From positions 372,001 through 436,000 of the forward strand of contig JAAROD010000054.1 of NCBI GenBank assembly GCA_012274445.1: a DNA stretch of 64,000 nt, given 5' to 3'. Origin of the DNA: Sclerotiophoma versabilis (Eukaryota > Ascomycota > Dothideomycetes > Pleosporales > Didymellaceae). The position numbers were made by a program, and so were the translations under genes. The notes beneath the pieces are model-generated. The model was given only the letters and a program-made list of their open reading frames with translations, was not told the origin of the DNA and ran no database searches. Shown here piece by piece: positions 22,428-32,856 of this stretch. The stretch's first letter is position 1. Every line of letters starts with the position of its first letter.

Positions 22428-24029
22428 TTAAAAGCTCGCTAAGACACGCTTGAATAAACTTCTCTGTTGGGCCGGTTCGATAGCGTCGGCCTTCGCTTCT
22501 AGGTCTTTTCTCCTTCCGGAATTGAGATCCACCTCGTGACTCCTCCACCACCTCGTCTTCTTCCAGAATTTATACACGAAGAAGATAATAACAAACAACG
22601 GAAGTAGAATGTATGCATCTACAAAGGTTCCAGCGTCAAAAGGCGACAGGGTGGTCCAGCCTTGAACGAACACAAGGAAAACGTTGGCGAACAGACCGAA
22701 GTAAGCATTCCACGGGTGCAGAGCTGACTTGAAAGGAAGCTCATTGGGCGAACGACCCTGAGCCTTCCATGCTTGTCGAAATCGAATATGTGTCAAAGAG
22801 ATACCTGCCCAGACCAAGAAAGTCGAGACACCGCTAAGGTTGATGATGTACGAGTACGCTTTGCCGCCCCCAGTAGATACATTCATCATGGACAGTACAC
22901 CGAACAGGTTGGTGAGGAGGATAGCATAAACGGGGACCCCGCGGCTGTTGGTCCAACCCAAAAACCTTGGTGCACCGCCATCTTTAGCCATGAACAAGAT
23001 CGTACGAGATCCAATATAGATGGAGCTATTGGCCGCCGAAACAACAGTGATGAAGATGAAGGCATTGATAAGGTGTACGCCTCCTTCCCAGCCAGCGTTT
23101 TGGATGGCGATTGTCATCGGACTCTTCAGAGCGCGGCTCTCGCCATTGATCAACCCGTCAGCGTTCGCAGGACAAGTAAGGCCGAAGAAGAATGCAACAC
23201 CCATGTAGACAAATAGGATGCGCCAGATGACCTGCCTGATAGCCAAGGGAACCGCAACACTCGGATTCTTTGTCTCGGTAGCCGCAACCGCAACAGCTTC
23301 TACTCCAACGTAGAAGGTTGAGGCGAACACGAAAACCTGCGCGACTCCTCGAAATCCGTTCGTGAATGCTCCCGGGTCTCGCCAATATCGAAAGCCAAGA
23401 GCTTCGTCTTGTCCTATCAGCCCACCAGAAGCGTATATGATGGAAAAGACAAAGTAAGCGCAAAGACCAAATAGCTTAACCAAAGCCAGCCAGAACTCAG
23501 CTTCGCCGAAGGACTCGACTCCAAGCATCTGGAAGCCGAGGAATGCGAACCAGAATATGAGAAAATAACCCCATAACGGCACCTTGTCGCTCCAGAAAAC
23601 CAGAAGTGAGGAGATGACATTGTATTCATTGGCAAGTACGCAGCCCCAGACTAGCCAGTAGTTCCAGCCCATTGCGACCCCGAATGCTTCATCGACAAAT
23701 CGCTTCGAGAGTGTGATGAAAGCGCCACCAGTCGGATATAGTGTCGTAATTTCGCCCAAGGACTGCGTGATACTCCATGCAATGATACCAATGATGCCAA
23801 ATCCAATAAGCAAAGAAGCAGGTCCTCCATTCGAGAGCGCACCTCCAGTACCAACTAAGATTCCTGGGCCGATAATTCCAGCTAAAGCCATCATCGAGAG
23901 ATGTCGAGTTTTCAAACCGCGCTTGACACCCATCTCAGGGTCGATGCGCTCGAGGTCTTCATCGTGTCCATAACTCAGGGTCGGTGACATTTGCCCCCCA
24001 GGATGCTTTGGCGAGTCGAAGAGTGCCAT
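22428..24029 (-). CDS. amino-acid permease, APC superfamily (YAT family)
   Basis: Integral membrane transporter, 533 aa, intronless, read from ATG 24029 (the frame is open further upstream only via a GTG). It is probably a plasma-membrane proton symporter for amino acids, as is known for the family. After a hydrophilic N-terminus come about 12 hydrophobic segments. Family signatures are visible: TRHLSMMALAGIIGPGILVGTG in the first helix, SLGEITTLYPTGGAF, GVAMGWNYWLVW, FYVGVEAVAVAATETKNP, and SAANSSIYIGSRTILFMAKDG. A charged cytoplasmic tail ends the protein. Length is normal. Substrate cannot be fixed from sequence. Two GATA-type sites lie in its promoter (see separate entry), so nitrogen control is plausible. 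Confidence 0.93.
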   Translation of the reverse strand: MALFDSPKHPGGQMSPTLSYGHDEDLERIDPEMGVKRGLKTRHLSMMALAGIIGPGILVGTGGALSNGGPASLLIGFGIIGIIAWSITQSLGEITTLYPTGGAFITLSKRFVDEAFGVAMGWNYWLVWGCVLANEYNVISSLLVFWSDKVPLWGYFLIFWFAFLGFQMLGVESFGEAEFWLALVKLFGLCAYFVFSIIYASGGLIGQDEALGFRYWRDPGAFTNGFRGVAQVFVFASTFYVGVEAVAVAATETKNPSVAVPLAIRQVIWRILFVYMGVAFFFGLTCPANADGLINGESRALKSPMTIAIQNAGWEGGVHLINAFIFITVVSAANSSIYIGSRTILFMAKDGGAPRFLGWTNSRGVPVYAILLTNLFGVLSMMNVSTGGGKAYSYIINLSGVSTFLVWAGISLTHIRFRQAWKAQGRSPNELPFKSALHPWNAYFGLFANVFLVFVQGWTTLSPFDAGTFVDAYILLPLFVIIFFVYKFWKKTRWWRSHEVDLNSGRRKDLEAKADAIEPAQQRSLFKRVLASF

Positions 24030-24090
24030 AGTCGGCGTTTGTGGCACTCGGGAAAGAAGTTGATTCTAAAAACGCAAGGAATTCGTTGTG

Positions 24091-24164
24091 TATATATGCT
24101 TTCGACTGTTATCACCTTGGCAGCTGCAGATCTAACATGCTCGGCAGTTCTAGCCCTGTGATAG
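24091..24164 (-). promoter_or_regulatory. putative permease promoter: TATATA and two HGATAR sites
   Basis: TATATA at 24091-24096 lies about 62 bp upstream of the permease ATG. TGATAA (minus strand, 24109-24114) and TGATAG (plus strand, 24159-24164) match HGATAR, the core bound by fungal AreA/Nit-2 GATA factors that control nitrogen-regulated permeases. Such short matches also occur by chance. Confidence 0.3.
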
Positions 24165-24235
24165 CGAATCTGCGAACGTTATGTTGACCAAAGGCCATTG
24201 TGGTAACCGATGACGCAATTCAGCCGCCTAATAAC

Positions 24236-24261
24236 GCGATGTCGTGGCTTCACGACATCGC
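24236..24261. repeat. perfect 11-bp inverted repeat with 4-nt loop
   Basis: GCGATGTCGTG (24236-24246), loop GCTT, CACGACATCGC (24251-24261). All 11 pairs match. It lies about 210 bp upstream of the permease ATG and could be a palindromic operator-like site or a hairpin. Confidence 0.6.
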
Positions 24262-24266
24262 TCAAA

Positions 24267-24278
24267 GCATGCGCATGC
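24267..24278. repeat. 12-bp palindrome GCATGCGCATGC
   Basis: A self-complementary 12-mer five bases after the preceding hairpin repeat. The closeness of two palindromes suggests a regulatory cluster, but there is no direct evidence. Confidence 0.45.
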
Positions 24279-24724
24279 AGCAACTTAAATTGCTGGGCAT
24301 AGAGTCTCGAACGCGGAATGGATTGAAGGGGGGCATAGTATTGTTGTAGTGAGTAATTGTGAACTGCTAATGACCAGTGTAGAGATAGCACTACGGGTGA
24401 TGGCCGAATGCAGGTTAGTATGTTTCTAGCGCGTCATCCAACTTCTTGCTTGAAGGAACACGAGAAATCCTACACGTTTTATCGGAACAGAATCGTTCGG
24501 AAATCTTCCAAACACTTGTCTCCATACACGGCTATGTTTCATTCCGCGAACTGCAATGACATCACCTCTGCAACCGGTTGCAAGAGTAGGGAATAGGGTC
24601 ATACATCTAAACATAAATCTATAATAAAGGTGGTACAAAATCCTAGTAGTATCCAGCTACCAATTATGAGCAAGACTGGGCCAGCCAGCCCCCTCGAAGT
24701 TGCTCAGCAGTCCTTTCTAACTTT

Positions 24725-25769
24725 TTAGTGCTTGCGGGCAAGCTCCATACGCTTCTTCAACCTGTAGGCGACGGCTCGCTTCCTGGCAGCAGCACCCTGA
24801 GTGAATGCAACACTACCGCCAAAGGGACCGGCCGCGGCACCGTTGCGGACGCGCATGACACACACATTAGGAGTACCGGCAACAGTAGCATCGCAAGTCA
24901 TACCAGCGGGCATCTGAACCTTCATCTCAAACTCGGTACTGGTGGCCAGAGAGATACCCTGGACACCAAGACCGGGAACGTCCTTAGTAACAGTTGCAGA
25001 CTGCATAGCAGCTTCATCGGTCTGAATTATGTCAGCACGGGGTAAGATGAGCGGGACAAAAGAATCTTACGCCTCCACTGGTGCCATCAACGTCGGCAGT
25101 GAACGGGCCAGCACCGTCCTGGTTGATCTGGCGGAGAGTCATCGTGACCGTGCCATCGTCTGCGCAAGTCGGAAGACCGCTTGAAGCTCCTGCACCCTGA
25201 GCAGCAGCAACACGAGCCTCTGGTGGGCCCACAGCCTTAGCGCCTCCTCCTCCGAAAAGGCCTGCGACGCCAGTAGCACCAGCGCCAGCACCAGCGCCAG
25301 CGCCTCCTCCACCCAAGAGCCCGCCAAGCAGTTGACGTCTACGAGCACCGGCACCACCGCGACCCTGAGCATTCTGGGGGAGGTTATCCTCGACGCCAAC
25401 GCTACCTGAGGCGCCTTGGTTGGTAGGTGGGGCTGCGCCAGATCCCATGAAAGCTGCGATCATAACAGAAGCATCTACAGGCCCGTTGCCCTGTGTGCGC
25501 CCGAGAGGAGTTGCCTTGCCGCTGGCGATATCGCGGTCGCGGATTATAGCAGTATCGGCTTGAGAACCGCAGCCGCTAGGAAGAGTCAGCAACAATTTAT
25601 GATGATCGGATAAGACTACGCACTTCGACGAACAGTCACGAGGTGTGCCGTCAGCAACTGTGAGACCGGGCATGTTGACACCGTTCGCGCCCTTGATCTC
25701 AGTGACAACACCATGGGCCGAGACTGAGGCTGCCAAAGCAGCGATCAGTGTAAACTGTGAGATATACAT
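24725..25769 (-). CDS. gEgh16/Mas-type secreted protein (Egh16-like virulence factor family)
   Basis: Predicted extracellular protein, 315 aa, in three exons: 25769-25624, 25575-25071 and 25021-24725. The first intron is 48 bp, in frame, and would be missed as coding; the second is 49 bp. Residues 1-18 form a signal peptide (MYISQFTLIAALAASVSA). Mature HGVVTEIKGANGVNMPGLTV, then TPRDCSSNGCGSQADTA formed across the first splice, and RDRDIASGK are diagnostic of the gEgh16/Mas family. That family is expressed during host penetration in powdery mildew and rice-blast fungi. A Gly/Ala-rich insert after ARRRQLL occupies about 140-165; the RRR could be a processing site. The C-terminal half carries paired Cys and FTADVDGTSGG. 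Molecular function is unknown, so a virulence role is only inferred. Confidence 0.9.
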
Positions 25770-27824
25770 GATTGCTAATTAAAGAGTCAAGCTCAACTCG
25801 ACTTGTTGGGAAATAAGGTAGGATGAGTAATGAAATTATGAGGAGCACCAGGCTGTAGAAGAGAAGTATGAAAGAGGTGAAGTTGCTTGCTGATGATCAA
25901 CAGATAGTCGTCGTCAACACGTACTCTTATACCTGCCCCAGAACCTCAGAATATCATACCAAGAGTTGCTGCGCCTAAATCCACCGACCAATGACTTCAC
26001 CACTCCACTCAACAAGCAGCAGACAATCTCAGTAGTCCCTGTCGTATACAGCAGCACAACAAGATCACCATGTCCACAAAGCAAGACATGCTTCAGAAAC
26101 GCCTTTTCGATTTTCTTCCCACGAAGCCAAACGTGCTTGGCTACAAGAACGTGTTTCTCTACTCGCTTGGCTACGGTGGAAGATGCCTTCCCAGGCTTTT
26201 GACAGGTGCCGACGTCCGATACGAGGTTTCATTCGTGCCTGGTCAACATTTCTGAAGGCGCCAAGGCATGGGAACTCAATGCTCGCTGCCGAAACACAGA
26301 AGTACATCCTCGGCATATCATCGCAAGACCGTTCAGAAAACCGAATTGCCCAGACACGGCTAATGCAGCAACTATCACAGTGTACAAGCACAGCTATTCC
26401 AACAAAGGTTGACACGAACACCAAGCGCAACTGCTCCCCCCATAGTTCTCCTTTTGAACCATCATTACGAAGAGATGAAAACGCCACACAGCCATCGTTC
26501 AAACTCTGTATTAAGCTGTCAGATCTATCACAGCCAATATTAGACAAGCAAAACAGCCAAGACCCCACTTCTCCACCGCACAGCGCCTCCCAAGCCTCCT
26601 CTCTGCTGCAAAACAAGCAAAACTTAAGTTTCTGAATTCAGCGTTGCAGAAAACCGGGGTGACGTTCCTTTTGGTTTTCGTGAGTGGATGCGGTGTGGTG
26701 TTGCAGCCTTGTCGCTCTAGCGTTTCAGCAAACACCCCACCCCGGAACTTTGGCGATCTCAAACATCTCATGCTTAAGAAGTGAGGTTTTGACTAAGGTT
26801 TTCGACGCCTGCGCTCCTCGAAACTGCGGCAAACATCTCTCCCGGGGGTTGCTATCGTGAGTGTGGCTATGCTGAGAAAAAGACGGGACAAGAAATGGCT
26901 TGGGCGGGTAAGTGCGATATGCGAGGACTTGGCTTGCATCAGTGGATCAACGAGCTTAGAGAACAGGTCGTTGAGGCTTGAACTTTGCTGATTGGCTTTC
27001 CCTGCGTTCGCTGGGCATTTCTGAATGGTCTGTAAAGAGCACATCCTGACAAGAGGTCGCCTTACAAGGGAAGAAGTTAGCAACTGCTGCTTCCTAGCCC
27101 TTGATAGGAGCTTCCAAGTCAGGCACAAAATTTGAAGAACGTAAAGCGTGGAGTATGCAGCAGTGGCACCAGACGCCAGCGAGTACCACGGCATATGGAA
27201 TTAATAGACGAGCAAAACGCAACTCGTGGCGAAAAGATCTAATCAGTCCATCGGTTGAGTCCTTCTCAACAACATCGGTATATTCCTCTCAATCTCCCGG
27301 GCGTGACGATCATCCATTGGGAACCTGTAACGTCAGGCACACAATAGCACCTTCTCACTTCATTACGCAACACGCCACGGCCCGCCTCCATAAACAAGAT
27401 GCAGTCCTCGTACTTGCTTACAGACAGTATCGACGGCGAGGAAAACTGGGGCGTCACCTCGTGTTGACAAGGGTCGATGCGCTGCGTCAGCAACCTCGTG
27501 CAACACCATGAAAACCTCATCATCGTGATGTCCAGAATCGCTTAGGAACACTAAATACAGTAGCAATATTGCCTTCGTAAAAGTCCAGTCTAGCCGGTTG
27601 AGGATATTGTTAAAGGCACAGTTGCAATGCAGACTGCATTCAGCACGGCACCGCGCGCCGGCGATCATAGCAAGCATCATAGCCTTCACACGAGGGCAAA
27701 AGTGTACAAAAGACCATTTCAAACTCCAGCTAAAAATCTAATCACAACGGCATCCACTCCATTGCACTCAGTCCACCACTTTAAGATTTAACTCCCAGCA
27801 CCGCCATCACAAAACCGAGAAATC
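25770..27824. other. 2.1 kb spacer, no gene supported
   Basis: Divergent region between two secreted-protein genes. The longest frames (26065-26616 minus, 26183-26635 plus, 26793-27194 minus) lack domains or signal peptides and overlap each other, so none is called. A TATAAG motif lies near 25926. Confidence 0.4.
25926..25931 (-). promoter_or_regulatory. possible TATA box (TATAAG) of the gEgh16-like gene
   Basis: TATAAG reads on the minus strand about 157 bp upstream of the gEgh16-like ATG, within GTATAAGAG. Position and sequence are reasonable for a TATA element of a regulated secreted-protein gene, but this is a weak call. Confidence 0.25.
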
Positions 27825-28427
27825 ATGCTCTTTGCCTCCCTCCTCACTATCCTGGCCCTGGGTGCCGATGCCACCGCATCCCTCCTCACCACCCGCCAGA
27901 TCGGCGCTGCCCTCTCGCCATGGAAAGTTACCGGCACGTTCAGCTACAAACCTTCCTCCCAACCCGGGCCTGACAAGAACTCGCGTATATCCCTACGCAT
28001 CGAGGACCCCAACACCATCTATCTGATGCGTGCATCGCGCTTCGGTTTCGGCGTACTGACGCCACTGACTTCGGATTGCACCATCTCTTGGCCTTTCCCT
28101 GAAGGCGAGCCGCCTTTCAACCAAGAGGTTCTCTGCACGGGCGAGTCGGGCGGCAACTTCAGTGTTGCGCTGGTGCCGGGCAGTGGAGGAGAGACGGTGT
28201 TGGATTTTGGGCTGAAGATTACGGAGAGGCGCGAGACGACGATCTTGGCAAACAACTACTTCTATCGCCAGTTTGAAGGCGTGGCGAGTTTCAAGGCCGG
28301 TGAGAATTACCGGGGAAGCTGCGGCGATGCGGGGGTTTGTGCTGGTCAGCAGGATGGAGTGCTTGAGGTTGTGCAAGAGTTGACGCAGAGTGTGGGCAGT
28401 TGTGAGGAGTATGGTGGATGCACGTAA
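27825..28427 (+). CDS. small secreted cysteine-containing protein, 200 aa
   Basis: Intronless frame from ATG 27825, in the context AAATCATGCTC. Residues 1-18 (MLFASLLTILALGADATA) are a hydrophobic signal peptide, so secretion is likely. The mature part has six Cys (TSDC, EVLC, GSC, GVC, GSC, GGC), enough for three disulphides. It is rich in beta-prone stretches such as WKVTGTFSYKPSS, ISLRIEDPNTIYL and ETVLDFGLKI, suggesting a compact beta fold. I do not recognise a named family. Size, secretion, Cys content and position next to long spacers are features shared with candidate effectors, which is inference only. Confidence 0.65.
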   Translation: MLFASLLTILALGADATASLLTTRQIGAALSPWKVTGTFSYKPSSQPGPDKNSRISLRIEDPNTIYLMRASRFGFGVLTPLTSDCTISWPFPEGEPPFNQEVLCTGESGGNFSVALVPGSGGETVLDFGLKITERRETTILANNYFYRQFEGVASFKAGENYRGSCGDAGVCAGQQDGVLEVVQELTQSVGSCEEYGGCT

Positions 28428-28459
28428 TGGAGACTTTGGGAGTTGGTGAATGGAGAATT

Positions 28460-29716
28460 TCAAGGTGGGGCTGTGAGACACAATGAAGACGAAAACTGGA
28501 TGGAGTTGTATATATGATTCGAAAAATCGCCCTTAATGCTATACAAGTCGTACCCCGTCATATGATGATTGGTGATTAAATCATAGATGCGTGCCACAAC
28601 TTTCGACCGGGATGGGAATCGCAATAGTTTTGACGAGCTGCTGACGTCCACGGATGTTGGCCATGACACTACCCTTTCGGTAGGAATAGTTGGGCCCAAT
28701 ATGTCCATTTCATCAGCGTCTTCCTCTTCATCCTCTTCAGAGCTAGGGAACAGCAATCCAAGGTCGAGAATCTCAAGACTCGAACCGTTTTCTACGAGGC
28801 AGCCCATGACTTGATCGGCAACTTGACTATATCGCCACCGACGCTCCGGATAGCCGAACTCACGCTGATCCACGAGCATTTTATCCATCAGAGATAGTCG
28901 CTTCAGGGTGGTAATCTGCGCGAGGGCTGCCTAAGATAGTAGTAAGTTGATGTACGGTATGCTCGGTTTTAATGAAGAGCTTAGAAGCGATCTGTAGTAC
29001 TCGTCAGACGGGTATAAGCCGAGAGGTTCGAATAATCCAAAGCCGTCAATCATCTCACCAAAATCACCAAGACGTATAACAAGTCTTTCAAGGCTTTTGC
29101 AGTTAGCAACGAGATACTCTACATCGTTGTTAGAGCACGCTGGACCGTCGAAGCCGACAACTGCTTGTAATACTCGCAAGGAACTGGCGTGACGATCGAG
29201 ACTTCTCGGGCCAAGAGGACCGCTATCTATTCCATTGCTAAGGACGAGCTTGGTGGCCTTTGCAAATGATCCGAGAAATTCTCTGATGGCTCTGCAGGTG
29301 CCTACAGATACGGTTTCGTGATAGACGAATGATATTAGCGAGCTGTCACTGAACTTCTTGAAGTGCTCAGCGAACTCTTGCAATAGCGGCTTCGTGTTAG
29401 AGCAAGTCTGGATCTCCAAGGCTTGCAAACTCGGTAAATGAAGAAATTCAAGGATACAACCTGCTGAATCCGCGAGGTGGAGACCGACCAACGAGAGGCT
29501 TCGAAGTTCAAGCAAAGGCGGTTGAGCAGGCATCATCCAGGCACCAAACAGCTTTGTAGAGCAATCGGAGATCTTCAAATCTCTCAATGAACGTGCATAT
29601 TGAAACCAGACGTGAAGCCCCTGGAAGAACCGATCTTTGCCACTACCCACCTTCATTTGAAGAGATTGCAACTCCGACAAGTTACCACGAACGGCGTTGA
29701 TGCCGGGAAGGAGCAT
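28460..29716 (-). CDS. leucine-rich F-box-type protein (model tentative)
   Basis: Two exons are proposed: 29716-29059 and 28926-28460. The 132-bp intron has a good GTGAGA donor and restores one frame of 374 aa. The first exon has irregular leucine-rich repeats (LSELQSLQMKV, LRSLSLVGLHLADS, LHLPSLQALEIQTCSNT, LRVLQAVVGF, CKSLERLVIRLGD). The second continues ALAQITTLKRLSLMDK, then ERRWRYSQVADQVM and an acidic segment DEEEDADEMD. This layout is common in fungal F-box/LRR-like proteins, which select targets for ubiquitin ligases; I see no F-box, and a 5' exon carrying one may be missing. A degraded relative lies at 48.5-49.5 kb. The start at 29716 is only the first available ATG. Confidence 0.45.
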
Positions 29717-30376
29717 CCATGCTCAGCTGCTTTCACCTTCACCTTCACTTAGAGAAAAAACTTGCGCGACTCCCTGCTGCTTTCTGAAGGCGTGGAATCA
29801 TTCTTGTAGAAGGCAACAGTTTGTCGAATTCCACCTGAGCGATGGTAATCAGTAACGTCTCGACCGAGCAGATGAAACAATGAGGACCAGGGCGGGAAGA
29901 AAGCTCGATAGCAACATGTTACAGCACCATCAATATCTTCATACGGATCTCAATCTGACCGGCAATACCCTCTAATTGTGAGGTTTTGTCCGCGGCTTTG
30001 ATCAGTTTGAGGTTGACCTTGAATTATCTTACAAACTATGCAGACTCCAATATCAGAGTGCCAGGAACTGTCCGGAAGCTGTGTTGGAGCCCTGCGCGGA
30101 GGATCCCAACAACTGTTCAGTGTTGGTGCAGTCAATGATCTCCAATTTTTCTAGATGAGGGTGCTCGAGCAGCAGGCCCGTATTTAAATGAAGATTTCCA
30201 GATGATACACATACATTGCGCTCTCTAAGAATGCTATTTGACCAAATCGAACTCCGTCCCATATGCTCGGGGGTATCAATCATACCAGATGCTTTTAGAT
30301 CGTCTGCCAGATTGCAAGACGTAGTGCCGCCGCCTGATAGAACGCCGAAAGAAGGCCAAAGCCAATCATACTATCG
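29717..30376. other. spacer with a short leucine-rich fragment
   Basis: Upstream of the leucine-rich gene. On the minus strand at about 30053-30283 a fragment reads LLLEHPHLEKLEIIDCTNTEQLL. This resembles FLHLPSLQALEIQTCSNTKPLL of the neighbouring gene, so it may be an upstream exon or a piece of a duplicated copy. No other gene is seen. Confidence 0.35.
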
Positions 30377-32556
30377 TTACACTGAGACCAGCGGGCCGTA
30401 GAAGTCGCGCAGGGTGGCGACCAGATCGTCTTCTCTGAACAGCTGTAGAGACAGCTTTTCTTGCACTTCTTTCCATTTCCTTAAGGCGTCCAATTCGCCT
30501 TTGCTGAGCCACTTCTCTTCATTGCCGACGACGTCTGACCGCTCGGCTTTGCTGAGGAGGGGCTGCACTTTTTCGCGCTCAAACTGAATCCGCTGGAGTA
30601 TGCGCACCATGCCTTTATATGTGTCATGCAGAAGCTTTTCTCGTGCGCGCTGTCGGTCGTACCAGATGAGATGCAGAGAGTGTTTCGCTTCTCGTCTTTC
30701 CACCTTTGGGATCTCCTGAGTCTGTACAATGCCTTGTACAGTCAAATCGTTGACAATGCCACGGATGTCGTTTGCGGACATCATCATGGCGTTGCAGGTC
30801 GCGCGTTCATCGAGTTTACCCTTCTTTCTCAGGGCACGGAGCAGCTTGACGCCTAGTATGCCCTTCCTTGCGGACACAGTGTTTTCAATTTCGGTCTGAA
30901 TTAGTTGTTTCGCAATCTCTTCGAACTCAATGTGCCATTGGGAGAAGCCCGCGCGGGAATGCCATGTGACGAAATGTGTTGGGTCTTCGGACAGTAGCTG
31001 TATATGCTTGTCAATGATCCTCGTCTTCTCGTCCATGCTGAGGGTTGAAGGATCAATGGGCTGGCTGAGTATGTTGGCGGTGCGGACGTGACCTTTCCTG
31101 GTGATTTGCACGACTGCGTTAGGATCCAAACCCTCGCAAATATCGAGATCCTTGCCGACTTTTTTTGCGACATCACGAGCCGTGACAAGGTTTTTAGGAT
31201 CAACCTGGTTGTCTCCGCCTTCATCGCCAGCCGTTGGCGGGTCAGGGTATTCCTCATAGCAGCGTGGGATATTCGTCTCGAGGATACGGAGCATAGTCTG
31301 GTAGATGCGGGCGGTGACATGACCTAAGCGCTGTTCGACCAGCTGCACCAGCTGTTCTGTGCGCATGGCGACCGCAATCTTCTCGGGGTTTACTCGAATT
31401 ACAAGTTTGTCCTCAGGCGCCGCACCGCTTGCATTGGAATATCCATTTGTGCCGTTGATTTTTACGCGCTTGGTTGGATTACTGTAGTCCTGGTCGGGCT
31501 GGCGTCGTCGTGAGAACTTCGGAACTTCTAGCCATTTGTCGCGCATGTTGCGTTTGCGTTCGAGCGTATTCCTGTGGCATATGGCTTTGTCTTTTATACC
31601 GGTTGGTTGCTGACCAGCAAGATCCTGCTCGATCGTCTCCTGCTGGAGGATGTCATGCATATCTCCTGGGGAAAGATACTGGGACTCTGTCATGGTTCGC
31701 ACCCAACCACGCTGAACGAGTCGCTCAATGATCTCATAAAGCTCGTCGGCCGAGGCAATTTCACCATCATCCTCTTCTTCCGCGTGTTCTTGCTCGCCGT
31801 TGGTGGTACCGTTATGCGCGTGATCTCCATTCACTACAGGCTTCACGTCGTCGCCGTTGACTACGCCATTCGTCTTTGCGGACCCGTTGGTCTCATTGCC
31901 ACTCCCTCTTTTCCTCTTCGTGCCAGCGCCGTTCACAATTCCGTCGTCTGAGTCGTCGTCACTGTCGGTTTCGGTGGGGAAGTAGGCTTCCTTGAGATCT
32001 GCGACGCGCGTGTGCCCGAGTCGCAGGAGATTGGTCATGACATTGGCAGCCTTCCTGCCGAATCGATCCTCGACCAGCTTGGTGACCTTGCCGAGTCGAA
32101 CGATGGCGTACGAGTTTTGCCAGTCGATTTCGTAGTAGGTGGGTTGCGAATCGTTGCCGGAGTGGAAGACGAGGTGCTGCTGGAGCAGGATGACGAGGCC
32201 ATACTTGATCTGTCGACCGTTCAAATAAGAGGCCTTGGCGATGGCAGCGAGAGTCTGCCGGCCATGGCGAGCAAGCACCGAGTAGACGCGCTGGAGGGTG
32301 TTAGCCATGAGCGCAAGGCAGGAGGTACGACACATTGCTCGCTATGCGCATCCACGGGAGGGTGTTCTGGTGGAGGGCGCACGTGATGCTGTGTCGCTGC
32401 GTCGCTGTGTCGCTGCACGTACCGCTGCAAGTTCGCCGTAGACATCCTCGACGAGGTAGGTGCAGAGCTCCGCGAGGATCTGGAGCCGTGTGTTAGCGCT
32501 GGCTCGCGGCGAGGGCACGCAGGGCTTACCGGAGTCTCGCGCTGGGTGTAAGACAT
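30377..32556 (-). CDS. RPC82: RNA polymerase III subunit RPC82 (C82/RPC3)
   Basis: Subunit of the Pol III heterotrimer C82-C34-C31, which helps open promoters of tRNA and 5S genes in the nucleus. The 665-aa product comes from exons 32556-32530, 32479-32423 and 32290-30377 (introns 50 and 132 bp). The two tiny first exons encode MSYTQRETP and ILAELCTYLVEDVYGELAA; the join gives AARVYSVLARHGRQTL, matching the family's first winged-helix domain. Further winged-helix blocks follow (RQIKYGLVILLQQHLVFH; RKAANVMTNLLRLGHTRVADL; EQRLGHVTARIYQTML). The C-terminal part (TVSARKGILGVKLLRALRKKGKLDE) and coiled coil are intact. An acidic, Asn/Gly-rich loop at about 140-200 is a common insert. Length is typical. 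It shares a 300-bp divergent promoter with QCR2. Confidence 0.95.
32391..32416. repeat. imperfect short repeat of GTGTCGCTGC in RPC82 intron 2
   Basis: Two copies of GTGTCGCTGC (32391-32400 and 32407-32416) flank GTCGCT, near the 5' end of the 132-bp second intron. This may explain why that intron is longer than the others. Confidence 0.5.
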
Positions 32557-32856
32557 GATATTGCCTAGATATTTGCCAGATATCTAGGTGACTTCGGGGC
32601 TACCGGAGAGACATTGGGCGGGCTGCTGGGTGGGAGCAGGAGCAGGCTGGGGGCGCGCGCTGCTGCTGAGGGCAGAATTTCTAGGACGGCGGGCGGCGGG
32701 GACGGGCAGCTCGGGGCCAGCCAACCAGGGCCGGCACAAGGAGGATGACGGGCTTGGCGCTTCGCAACATCTTTGCAGGACTGTCTATCCATCAACCCAC
32801 CATCAATTGCCCTCCCCCCCCAGCTCCACCGCCCCCCGATCGGTGTCCTCTCCACG
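32557..32856. promoter_or_regulatory. bidirectional promoter RPC82 / QCR2
   Basis: The 300 bp between the two divergent start codons must hold both promoters. A CCAAT-box reverse complement (ATTGG) occurs near 32615 and a C-rich tract lies near 32811-32836. No TATA box is obvious. Confidence 0.5.

Larger units (their letters stand above)
24030..24724. other. permease promoter region with inverted repeats
   Basis: Lies between the permease start and the 3' end of the gEgh16-like gene. It contains TATA-like and GATA sites, a perfect 11-bp hairpin repeat at 24236-24261 and a 12-bp palindrome at 24267-24278. No gene is seen. Confidence 0.45.

Noticed and set aside
26065..26635. Overlapping opposite-strand frames of 183 and 150 codons
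   Set aside because: They overlap each other, have no features, and neither shows a plausible start context or splice partner.
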